NCBI GenBank assembly: GCA_023251275.1
Contig: JAHEZC010000042.1
Coordinates: forward strand, 1 to 10,286
DNA length: 10,286 bases
Direction of reading: 5' to 3'
DNA from: Parafilimonas sp.
GTDB lineage: Bacteria > Bacteroidota > Bacteroidia > Chitinophagales > Chitinophagaceae
Below the pieces are notes generated by a model, which had not been told where the DNA came from, did not search any database, and saw nothing but the letters and a program-made list of their open reading frames with translations. Below, in pieces: positions 1 to 6,375 of this stretch (positions within the stretch are counted from its first letter, which is position 1; each line of letters opens with the position of its first letter). A program made the translations under genes and the position numbers.

Positions 1-532
1 TTATTAACACCACATCTGCCCTGAGTAAATCTTTATGTGACTTCACAAATTCACCAAGATGATCAGAACCAACTTCTTCCTCTCCTTCAATAATAAATTT
101 AATATTTACAGGAAGTGAATGGGTGTTGACCATTGTTTCAAGGGCTTTCACATGCATAAACATCTGGCCTTTATCATCGTCGGCTCCGCGTGCAAAAATT
201 TTCCCGTCCTTAATAATGGGATCGAAAGGAGGACTGTGCCAGAGATCAAGCGGTTCGGGTGGCTGTACATCGTAATGACCATACACCAGGACAACAGGCT
301 TTGATGCATCAATAATTTTTTCAGCATATATTACCGGATGACCTGGTGTGGCATGTATTTCTGCTTTGTCTGCACCGGCTTCAAGCAAACGTTGCTTAAT
401 TGCTTCGGCGCAACGAAGCATATCTTCTTTATGTTCACTTCTTGCGCTCACACTCGGAATGCGCAATAACTCAAGTAATTCGCCAAGAAATCTGTCTTTA
501 TGCTTTTCCTGATAATCCTTCCATACCTGCAT
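1..532 (-). CDS. M20 family metallo-dipeptidase, N-terminal part (cut by window edge)
   Basis: This is the first 177 residues of a zinc dipeptidase of the M20 (carnosinase/PepV/CNDP-like) family, which cleaves dipeptides or short peptides in the cytoplasm. Three family motifs are visible. GHYDVQPPEP contains the metal ligand H86 and the catalytic-site D88. RGADDDKGQ is at 115-123, with D119 the likely bridging metal ligand. EGEEEVGS is at 149-156, where E152 is the probable general base and E153 a metal ligand by alignment with CN2 (EGMEESGS). The start is the ATG at 532-530; no other in-frame start lies just upstream and the N-terminal helix MQVWKDYQEK fits the family. Full-length relatives have about 450 residues, so the lid domain and the C-terminal catalytic half lie beyond base 1. 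It follows the ABM-like gene in the same direction after 123 bp, so it may have its own promoter. Family confidence is high; substrate is unknown. Confidence 0.93.
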   Translation of the reverse strand, partial: MQVWKDYQEKHKDRFLGELLELLRIPSVSARSEHKEDMLRCAEAIKQRLLEAGADKAEIHATPGHPVIYAEKIIDASKPVVLVYGHYDVQPPEPLDLWHSPPFDPIIKDGKIFARGADDDKGQMFMHVKALETMVNTHSLPVNIKFIIEGEEEVGSDHLGEFVKSHKDLLRADVVLI

Positions 533-646
533 ATATACAATTTTGAATGATTGAAATAATCGTGAAGAATGAAAATTCAGAAGCTGCTAAGATAACTTTG
601 TTTTTGCTTTAATATTTTAAGAACAGATTCACTGCACCTGTTTTTT

Positions 647-670
647 TTGCCCGGGTTAAAAGCCGGGCAA
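647..670 (-). terminator. Hairpin over the stop codon of the ABM-like gene, possible non-canonical terminator
   Basis: TTGCCCGG (647-654) and CCGGGCAA (663-670) form a perfect 8-bp inverted repeat with an 8-base loop holding the TAA stop of the leftward ABM-like gene. In the leftward transcript the stem is followed by a run of A rather than U, so it is not a canonical intrinsic terminator. It could be a 3'-end stability element or a transcription pause. The assignment as terminator is an inference. Confidence 0.3.
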
Positions 671-970
671 TGATTCCCATACATCATAATGTGTGACGTT
701 CAGTTCAAATTCAAATAAAAAATCTTTATCCTCAGGATAATACTTTGCTTTCTCATAATCTTCCCCTGCAAAACGTTTAATGGCTGAAATATCGTCCCAA
801 AAAGTTAATGTATCAATATGTGTAATATCTCCTTCTTTTCTTGTCAGAAGAAATACACCCCGGTTACCTGTAACTGATGCATATTCTTTTAAGCCTGTTT
901 TCAATAAATATTTATGATAGGCTTCTGCCTTTTCTGTCGGCACCCTGCCATGCCACTTTCTTGCGATCAT
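656..970 (-). CDS. Small ABM-like (antibiotic biosynthesis monooxygenase-type, dimeric alpha-beta barrel) protein
   Basis: A 104-residue cytoplasmic protein that looks like a single ferredoxin-like ABM domain. It begins MIARKWHGRVP, has a central TGNRGVFLL strand (34-42), then HIDTLTFWDDISAIKRFAG (51-69), and ends with a YYPEDKDFLFEFE segment (77-89) and THYDV (93-97). This pattern is typical of small stand-alone ABM-fold proteins annotated as antibiotic biosynthesis monooxygenases, most with no proven reaction. No signal peptide or membrane segment is seen. The ATG at 970-968 lies only 4 bp after the stop of the CDF transporter gene, so the two are almost certainly co-transcribed and may be translationally coupled. 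That linkage is the only clue to function. The family name should not be read as evidence for antibiotic synthesis. Confidence 0.88.
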   Translation of the reverse strand: MIARKWHGRVPTEKAEAYHKYLLKTGLKEYASVTGNRGVFLLTRKEGDITHIDTLTFWDDISAIKRFAGEDYEKAKYYPEDKDFLFEFELNVTHYDVWESLPGF

Positions 971-974
971 ATTT

Positions 975-1973
975 TTAAGTTTGTATCAGTTGATGTTTCT
1001 TGTCGGAAATAATATTTTCCAAAGTCCATTCCACTTTTTTTTCAAAGAAATTTTTCCTTACCGTACAATCATCCTTTGTACATATAAAACAGGAAAAATC
1101 AAGACAGGGATCATTATGCACAAACATCTCGATGGCATCACCAAATTTTCTTTTTATCAATGCTATCAATTCATTCACCTCATCATGCGCCTCACTGACA
1201 TTCAGGTACCAGGGAACAGTAAGATGGCAATCAATATGCAGCACGGCGCCATATTTTATTACACGAAGGTTGTGGAGGTCAATCCAGTTTTCACGCCTGT
1301 TTTTGTTGAGCGCATTCACCATTTGTTTCAGGAGTACCATGTCCGCTTCATCCATAATACCGGCAAGTGATTGCCGGATAATCTTATAACCATTGTAAAT
1401 AATCACAATGCTCATTACCATTCCTACGGCCTTATCAATCCAGAATAATTGTGTAAAAAATATCACAAGCAATGCAGCAATAATAATAAGCGTGGAATAA
1501 GTATCAATGACAAGATGCTTTCCGCTCGCCTGCAATGCAAGGGAATTATTTTTTCTGCCGATTTTCAGGCAAATCAAACCTGCAAAATAATTTATGAATG
1601 CTGTACCGGCAATTATAAATAATCCTTTGTCAACCTGCTCTACCGGTATGTGCTGTATAATATTAAGTACCGTTTCATACATGATTAAAAAACCTGCGGC
1701 AACAATCAACCCGCCTTCTACAGCCGCAGAAACAAATTCCGCTTTTCCATGCCCGTAAGGGTGCTCAATATCCCGCGGTTTGGCAGCCACATATAAACTA
1801 TATAAGCCGACAAAACCTGCAAGCACATTTACAATACTTTCCAGCGCATCGCTTAAAACTGATAAAGAATGTGTGAGGTAATACGCAAAAATCTTTGCCG
1901 CAAACAACACAACTGATAACAGCGTTATCCATTGCTGAACCCGGTAATTTTGTCTGGCAGATTGCAAACGCAT
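975..1973 (-). CDS. Cation diffusion facilitator (CDF) family metal efflux transporter
   Basis: A 332-residue inner-membrane transporter that should exchange protons for a divalent metal (Zn, Fe, Mn or similar). It has the CDF layout: about six membrane helices in residues 12-200, then a cytoplasmic dimerisation domain (about 210-288). The family motif HPYGHGKAE is at 71-79. HLVID in helix 5 gives H153 and D157, matching in position the FieF site-A residues. In helix 2 the usual acidic pair (D45 and D49 in FieF) reads E45 and N49 within SDALESIVN, a variant site. The tail carries H286, D288, C290, C295, C298 and C303, a Cys4 cluster absent from E. coli FieF. The stop is 4 bp before the ABM-like gene and the start is 68 bp after the superoxide dismutase gene, with a strong hairpin in between. 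The family is certain; the metal cannot be read from sequence. Confidence 0.95.
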   Translation of the reverse strand: MRLQSARQNYRVQQWITLLSVVLFAAKIFAYYLTHSLSVLSDALESIVNVLAGFVGLYSLYVAAKPRDIEHPYGHGKAEFVSAAVEGGLIVAAGFLIMYETVLNIIQHIPVEQVDKGLFIIAGTAFINYFAGLICLKIGRKNNSLALQASGKHLVIDTYSTLIIIAALLVIFFTQLFWIDKAVGMVMSIVIIYNGYKIIRQSLAGIMDEADMVLLKQMVNALNKNRRENWIDLHNLRVIKYGAVLHIDCHLTVPWYLNVSEAHDEVNELIALIKRKFGDAIEMFVHNDPCLDFSCFICTKDDCTVRKNFFEKKVEWTLENIISDKKHQLIQT

Positions 1974-1992
1974 CTATTTGCTGTAAAGAAAG

Positions 1993-2019
1993 GAAACTTT
2001 CCTGATGCAGGAAAGTTTC
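1993..2019 (-). terminator. Perfect 12-bp inverted repeat, likely terminator or attenuator after the superoxide dismutase gene
   Basis: GAAACTTTCCTG (1993-2004) and CAGGAAAGTTTC (2008-2019) are exact reverse complements separated by 3 bases. In the leftward transcript the stem is followed by CTTTCTTT (1992-1985), a pyrimidine-rich tract with six T in eight bases, which suits an intrinsic terminator. It sits 23 bases past the stop of the superoxide dismutase gene and 19 bases before the start of the CDF gene. Partial read-through would let it attenuate expression of the transporter. Each arm is also nearly palindromic in itself (GGAAA-C-TTTCC), so a protein-binding operator is an alternative. 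Confidence 0.6.
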
Positions 2020-2041
2020 TCAAAGCTCTGAATTCATTATA

Positions 2042-2791
2042 CTATATGCTTTCAAATCGCTGGGAAATAAAATCCCAGTTCACCACATTCCACCAGGCAG
2101 CAATATAATCAGGCCTTTTATTTTGATATTTGAGATAGTAAGCATGCTCCCAAACGTCCAGGCCCAATACAGGAAAGCCTTTCAGGTCGCTGATATCCAT
2201 TAATGGATTATCCTGGTTTGGCGTAGAGCCAATCACTAATTTTTTATCATTTGCCATCACCAGCCATGCCCATCCGCTTCCAAACCGTCCTTTTCCTGCG
2301 TCGGCAAATTGAGTTTTGAATGCATCCACTGAATTAAAATTCTGTTCAATGGCAGTTTTCAGTTCCCCCTGCAAGACGGTAGAGTTGGGAGCAGCCATAC
2401 TTTTCCAGAACAACTCATGATTGTAGTGCCCGCCCCCGTTGTTGCGCATTTTTCCAGAGTATTTAGAAATATTCATCAGCACATCTTCAAGCCTTGCTGA
2501 CTGGGTATTTACATTTTCTGCAGCGCATGCTTCAGCTAAATTTTTGGCATAAGCTGCTGCATGTTTGGTGTAATGTATTTCCATCGTCATAGCATCAATT
2601 GACGGCTCCAACGCACCATAAGCATAAGGCAGAGGCTGCTGCGAGAATGGGGTATCGCTTTTGCCCGGTTTAAAAAATGATTTATTTTCTTTTGCAATTG
2701 TTTGAAGCACGGTAAGAGATAAACCTGCAGCAAGACCTGCTTTGCCGCCTGTTTTTATAAAATCCCTTCTGCTGGTAGATTGATTTTCCAT
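2042..2791 (-). CDS. Superoxide dismutase, Mn-type, with Tat signal peptide
   Basis: A 249-residue Fe/Mn-family superoxide dismutase, converting superoxide to oxygen and hydrogen peroxide. The N-terminus has a twin-arginine signal, SRRDFIK at 7-13 followed by a hydrophobic stretch to about 32, so the enzyme should be folded and metal-loaded in the cytoplasm and exported to the periplasm. The mature domain starts near PLPYAYGALEP (53-63). The four metal ligands are visible: H73 (EIHYTKH), H125 (GGHYNHELFW), D212 and H216 (DVWEHAYY). G121 aligns with Gly77 of E. coli MnSOD and Q193 (TPNQD) with its Gln146; in FeSOD the active-site Gln comes from the Gly77 position instead. This points to Mn, although cambialistic use cannot be excluded. 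The gene starts 12 bp after the LptF/LptG-family gene, so it is probably in that transcript. The dismutase assignment is certain; metal choice is an inference. Confidence 0.96.
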   Translation of the reverse strand: MENQSTSRRDFIKTGGKAGLAAGLSLTVLQTIAKENKSFFKPGKSDTPFSQQPLPYAYGALEPSIDAMTMEIHYTKHAAAYAKNLAEACAAENVNTQSARLEDVLMNISKYSGKMRNNGGGHYNHELFWKSMAAPNSTVLQGELKTAIEQNFNSVDAFKTQFADAGKGRFGSGWAWLVMANDKKLVIGSTPNQDNPLMDISDLKGFPVLGLDVWEHAYYLKYQNKRPDYIAAWWNVVNWDFISQRFESI

Positions 2792-2803
2792 ATTACATTG
2801 TTT

Positions 2804-4249
2804 TTATGTTGAAGATTTTAAGAATCGCAGTTTGGACAAAAAGGTATGAATACTTTTGAATAGCCGGAAGTAAAATTCTTTGTTGAACATTTGTGAATCA
2901 CGCATGGCTTTTGTTGTCAGAAAGATCCCTACAGGAATCAGTACTGCTGTTGAAAGCCACATTCCTGCCAACTCACTGATAATTCCCTGCCTTGCAAATT
3001 TTTCACCAAAGGTGTTAAGCAAATGAAATAATACAAAAAAAATGATTGCAAAAATTAAAGGTGTGCCTAACCCTCCTTTACGTATTATAGAACCTAACGG
3101 GGCTCCTATCATAAATAAAACTATACAGGCGCCGGAGAGCGTGAATTTCCGGTGCCATTCTATTCTATGTTTTTTTAGCATATCCATTTTTGCAACATAC
3201 TCTCTTGAAATTATATCTGCTGTTGTTTTTGCCACATTGATTTGAGAAATGCATGCATCACTTACTACAGACTTCAGGGAATCGGGGATTATACTATCAA
3301 ATGACCGCGCATTTTTTAATCGTGCCTGGTTCACCTGCGGCCAGGTGCTGTCAGCATACCGTATGAAAATAAAAAATGTTTTTAGCTCCCGGTTAGATCT
3401 TTTATAAAAATCCTTATGCACATTACCCAAAGAATCAATTGCACGATTAAGCTGTCGCACACTGTACATCTGGGGGTTGTATTTGAAAAGGCTGTCTTCG
3501 GTTCTGTTCAACTTAAAACTTCTCAGGTCGAATTCCTTTTTATAATCTTTAAACCCCATGCGTATGAATTCTGTGTTGGTCGAATACCTGTTTCCGTTTT
3601 CCTGGTAATTCCATCCGTTCTGCAGTTTGAATTCGAGAAAACGCTTATCGGGTGTTACACGCATAACGCCGTTTTCAGCAATCATAAACTGATCCTGCAA
3701 TCCATAATTTTTTTCATAGATGATTACATTATGAATAATGCTGTCATTTTTTTCTTTCTTTCCGATTTTTATTATATAGCCTTCAAGCTTATCATAAAAT
3801 ATTCCTTCCTTAATATCAAATGCAGGCTTGGCAACAATAATGTCATACTTCAATCCATTCAATTTTAAATTGGCAACCGGAATAATATTGTTGGCAAATA
3901 AAAAAGCGATACCGCCAATAAAAAAGGAAACAATCAGCAAAGGTTGCATAAACCGCAAAAGCGGTATGCCTGCTGATTTAATGGCAACCAACTCGAAGCT
4001 TTCTCCAAGATTGCCAAATGTCATGATAGAAGAAAGTAATAATGCCAGCGGCAAGGCAAGAGGAACCGCAGAAGCCGCTACATAACCAATAAGCTGAAAA
4101 ATAGTAACAGCATCAAGGCCCTTCCCTATAAGGTCATCAATATAAAGCCAGAAAAACTGCATGATCAATACAAAAAGTGAAATCAGGAAAGTGGCAAAAA
4201 ATGGACCGATAAATGAACGAATGATGAGTGTATCAAGTTTTTTTATCAC
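2804..4249 (-). CDS. LptF/LptG (YjgP/YjgQ) family lipopolysaccharide export permease
   Basis: A 481-residue inner-membrane protein of the LptF/LptG family, the transmembrane partner of LptB that extracts lipopolysaccharide from the inner membrane and passes it to the LptC-LptA bridge. Three N-terminal membrane helices (about 14-38, 47-77 and 100-122) are followed by a large periplasmic domain (about 125-365), then three more helices (about 368-388, 395-413 and 424-447). The signature IGAPLGSIIRKGGLG at 381-395 lies at the start of the second helix bundle, and the first bundle contains PLALPLALLLSS. E. coli LptF and LptG have about 360 residues; the extra length is mostly in the periplasmic domain, as seen in Bacteroidota. 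It is not possible to tell LptF from LptG here. The superoxide dismutase gene follows after 12 bp, and an unknown gene diverges from its start with 14 bp between the two start codons. Confidence 0.93.
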   Translation of the reverse strand: MIKKLDTLIIRSFIGPFFATFLISLFVLIMQFFWLYIDDLIGKGLDAVTIFQLIGYVAASAVPLALPLALLLSSIMTFGNLGESFELVAIKSAGIPLLRFMQPLLIVSFFIGGIAFLFANNIIPVANLKLNGLKYDIIVAKPAFDIKEGIFYDKLEGYIIKIGKKEKNDSIIHNVIIYEKNYGLQDQFMIAENGVMRVTPDKRFLEFKLQNGWNYQENGNRYSTNTEFIRMGFKDYKKEFDLRSFKLNRTEDSLFKYNPQMYSVRQLNRAIDSLGNVHKDFYKRSNRELKTFFIFIRYADSTWPQVNQARLKNARSFDSIIPDSLKSVVSDACISQINVAKTTADIISREYVAKMDMLKKHRIEWHRKFTLSGACIVLFMIGAPLGSIIRKGGLGTPLIFAIIFFVLFHLLNTFGEKFARQGIISELAGMWLSTAVLIPVGIFLTTKAMRDSQMFNKEFYFRLFKSIHTFLSKLRFLKSST

Positions 4250-4263
4250 TTTGCAATATTAGA

Positions 4264-4902
4264 ATGAATGCTATGGCAAATACAAATGTAAGGCTTTCGC
4301 AAAATGAATTGGCGACTGTAACCAATACGGATTTTCTTTTAACAAAGCATACCATCATTTCAAAAGTTTATACCCTGTTTGGATTGCTTACTGATGAATA
4401 TATTAAGCAAACAAAAGCCGCAGAAAAGTTTTTGCCCGCTGAAGTTTTGAGTGCATCACCAAAAATCTATAAAGGCGAACAATACGAAAAACTGCCGTAT
4501 GTGATGATGGACTATCCGCGGTTTTTTAATAAGGAGGAAGTATTTGCAATCAGGGGGTTTTTCTGGTGGGGAAATTTCTTCAGTATTACCCTGCACATTT
4601 CAGGAAAATATCAGCAAATGTTTGCAGGCAATATTTTTAACTGGATGGAAAAGCACAAAACTGATGAATGGTTCTTATGTATAAATATTGACGAATGGAA
4701 ACATAATTTCAATGCTGATAATTATCAGCCACTATCAAGCTTTTTTCCAAATAAAATTGGGGAAGATAATTTAAGGAATTTGGCTTTTCTAAAACTGGCA
4801 AAAAAATTATCGTTTGAAAACTGGGATGATGCAATTGATTTTTTCAGGATCCATTATGGATTACTGCTTGAAATTTTTCAAGATCAGTTTCCCAACCGGT
4901 GA
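4264..4902 (+). CDS. Conserved-looking cytoplasmic protein of unknown function
   Basis: I do not recognise this 212-residue protein beyond a general resemblance to uncharacterised Bacteroidota proteins. It has no signal peptide and no clear membrane helix. It is rich in aromatic residues, with a notable core at 78-114 containing LPYVMMDYPRFF and FFWWGNFFSITLHISGKY, an acidic EWFLCINIDEW stretch (135-145) and an amphipathic C-terminal helix. The ATG at 4264 is preferred: an in-frame ATG at 4228 would overlap the divergent permease gene, while the ATG at 4273 is also possible. Codon usage and the lack of stops over the whole length support a real gene. It diverges from the LptF/LptG-family gene and its last 19 bases overlap the 3' end of the START-like gene on the other strand. 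Confidence 0.82.
   Translation: MNAMANTNVRLSQNELATVTNTDFLLTKHTIISKVYTLFGLLTDEYIKQTKAAEKFLPAEVLSASPKIYKGEQYEKLPYVMMDYPRFFNKEEVFAIRGFFWWGNFFSITLHISGKYQQMFAGNIFNWMEKHKTDEWFLCINIDEWKHNFNADNYQPLSSFFPNKIGEDNLRNLAFLKLAKKLSFENWDDAIDFFRIHYGLLLEIFQDQFPNR
4283..4290 (-). promoter_or_regulatory. Possible Bacteroidota -7 element for the LptF/LptG-family gene
   Basis: On the minus strand this reads TACATTTG, an exact match to TAnnTTTG, 33 bases before the permease start codon. No TTTG is seen at the expected -33 distance. The element lies inside the first codons of the divergent unknown gene. An 8-base motif with four fixed T and one G can occur by chance in AT-rich DNA, so the call is weak. Confidence 0.28.
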
Positions 4903-5264
4903 AAAAGATCCTTTACCTGGTACTCCCATAAACGGGTTTGATCTTTAATTTCATCTTTTTCCGCAAAATCTTTTATTACAAGAATGGTTTGATTGGTGAT
5001 CTCTGTTTTCTCAATTCTGAATTCAAAATATTCTTCCTTTGGACTGTTTAGCCACCTGTATCGTACAAATTTATCCTGTTCGTGATCAATCATGTCTGCT
5101 TTTTCTGCCGCACCATTCCATGAAAAACTGAAAGTATTATCCCACTCGTCAACTTTATCTGCAAACCATTCCTGCAATCCGGCCGGGGTTGACAGAAATT
5201 CATAAAGAATGGCCGGCGAGCAACGGAGCGGATATTCAAGTGTAAATAATTGTTTTTTTGCCAT
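4884..5264 (-). CDS. START-like (Bet v 1/SRPBCC fold) domain protein
   Basis: A 126-residue single-domain protein of the START-like family found widely in Bacteroidota, with a length typical of the family. Visible features are FTLEYPLRCSPAILYEFLSTP (7-27), the tryptophan-containing GLQEWFADKVDEW (29-41), the strand FSFSWNG (45-51), the EEYFEFRIEKTEITNQTILV block (77-96), and a C-terminal helix RLWEYQVKDLFHRLGN (111-126) of the kind that closes the hydrophobic cavity in this fold. No ligand or partner is known from the sequence, and there is no signal peptide. The ATG at 5264 is followed by a lysine-rich start typical of these proteins. Its stop lies inside the end of the convergent unknown gene, a 19-bp tail-to-tail overlap. 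Family assignment is good; function is unknown. Confidence 0.87.
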   Translation of the reverse strand: MAKKQLFTLEYPLRCSPAILYEFLSTPAGLQEWFADKVDEWDNTFSFSWNGAAEKADMIDHEQDKFVRYRWLNSPKEEYFEFRIEKTEITNQTILVIKDFAEKDEIKDQTRLWEYQVKDLFHRLGN

Positions 5265-5755
5265 TATTAATCTTTTATTCCTTTTAACCTGCGGGTTGCA
5301 ATAATATTAAATAATTAGCAACCTCAAAATATTTTTTCAGAAAGGTTTTCAATGAAATATTCATGTTTTGAAAAATACAGAAATCCGATTTATTAATCAG
5401 TTGCAATTCAATCTTTTAAGCAGTTTTATGTAGGAATTCAATCCTCCCCAGCCTTGTATATCCATTCCGAAATAAGCAAAAGAAAAGTATTTTAGTCTGC
5501 AGAAGCAAGCAGGATAACGGGAAAATGAAGTAATAGTTATTTTTTAAAAGACATAACCGGGTCTTATTCCCGAAACTATCGGTTACTATTTTTCATCTTA
5601 ACACTACAACCAAAAAATTAACAATAAACTATTGCAAAAATTTGCGGGAATATCCAGGTTAATAGCTGAGTTCAATACGATAAGTAAACGCTTATAATTT
5701 GCACAGGTCATTTACTTTAAAAAAAGGATTACATTTACGCAGATGAAAAAATAAT
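5265..5755. other. 491-bp gap with no convincing gene; contains short repeats and hairpins
   Basis: No open reading frame here has protein-like features and no tRNA or known RNA is recognised. Three complementary words, AACC (5286-5289), GGTTGC (5294-5299) and GCAACC (5318-5323), can form alternative small hairpins just upstream of the leftward START-like gene. AATTCAATC occurs twice, at 5405-5413 and 5435-5443. TAACCG (5554-5559) pairs with CGGTTA (5580-5585) and is followed by five T (5589-5593), resembling a weak rightward terminator without an evident upstream gene. TACATTTA (5730-5737) is one base off the TAnnTTTG -7 element and lies 18 bases before the next gene; TATAAT is at 5693-5698. 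Confidence 0.5.
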
Positions 5756-6373
5756 ATGAAAAAAATTGTACCTGTTTGCCTGTTATGCTGCATTTTTTTT
5801 TCGGCTGCGGCACAAACAAAAATCGTTGCAGATTGTACAGTAACCTTTAGTATTTCAAACAAAGACGAAGCAAACAGTAATCCCGGAAGTTCTGTAAAAA
5901 CATTGTACATTAAAGGAAAATTGACAAGAAGTGATATCAGCGGCCCGTCTTATACACAAACCACCATATACGATAATAATACCGGCGTTGCCACAATACT
6001 CAGAGAAATCGGCGCAAATAAATATATGTCAGTTTTTGATTCTGTTAAATGGAAAGAACAAAATAAACAATACGAAGAACTCCGGCTAACATTTACATCC
6101 GATACAAAAACAATATTGGGATACGAGTGCAAAAAAGCAATTGCTCAGTTAAAAAGCGGAGGCATGCTTGAGCTATACTATGCTATTGCAATAGCTCCTT
6201 CTGCAATTGAAAATCCTTACGAATACAAAAATGTTCCGGGCTTTTTGCTGGAGTACGAAACAATTGCCGAAGGCAATACCAAAAAAATAAGATATACTGC
6301 TACATCAATAAATTTCAACCCCGTACCGGCATCAAAATTTGAAATTCCAAAAACCGGTTACAGAATGCTTTAA
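5756..6373 (+). CDS. Secreted GLPGLI/DUF4412-like protein of unknown function
   Basis: A 205-residue protein with a clear Sec signal peptide: KK at 2-3, a hydrophobic Cys-rich core (VCLLCCIFF) and a likely cleavage site after SAAAQ near residue 20. The mature part resembles the beta-rich, lipoprotein-localisation-like folds of the GLPGLI and DUF4412 families of Bacteroidota. Evidence is TILGYECKKAIAQL (119-132), which matches their conserved GYxCKKA segment, VPGFLLEYE (160-168) where GLPGLI proteins have GLPGLILE, and the ending FEIPKTGYRML (195-205). It is expected in the periplasm or on the outer membrane. Its role is not known; relatives have been linked to secretion or envelope turnover only loosely. 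The ATG at 5756 gives a complete signal peptide. Its stop is 2 bases from that of the convergent small gene. Exact family membership is moderately sure. Confidence 0.85.
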   Translation: MKKIVPVCLLCCIFFSAAAQTKIVADCTVTFSISNKDEANSNPGSSVKTLYIKGKLTRSDISGPSYTQTTIYDNNTGVATILREIGANKYMSVFDSVKWKEQNKQYEELRLTFTSDTKTILGYECKKAIAQLKSGGMLELYYAIAIAPSAIENPYEYKNVPGFLLEYETIAEGNTKKIRYTATSINFNPVPASKFEIPKTGYRML

Positions 6374-6375
6374 TA

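Noticed and set aside
593..600. TAACTTTG as a Bacteroidota -7 element on the plus strand
   Set aside because: No rightward gene follows for more than 3.5 kb, so the match is most likely chance.
981..1389. Two long rightward open frames opposite the CDF transporter gene
   Set aside because: They are the antisense shadow of a well-supported family member and show no protein-like features of their own.
3416..3868. Rightward 150-codon open frame opposite the LptF/LptG-family gene
   Set aside because: It is antisense to the periplasmic domain of the permease and has no recognisable features or sensible start context.
4228..4263. Upstream ATG at 4228 as the start of the unknown rightward gene
   Set aside because: It would overlap the divergent permease coding region, and ATGs at 4264 and 4273 are better placed.
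5692..5910. Leftward 72-codon open frame reaching into the upstream gap
   Set aside because: Mostly antisense to the signal peptide of the GLPGLI/DUF4412-like gene; composition is not protein-like.
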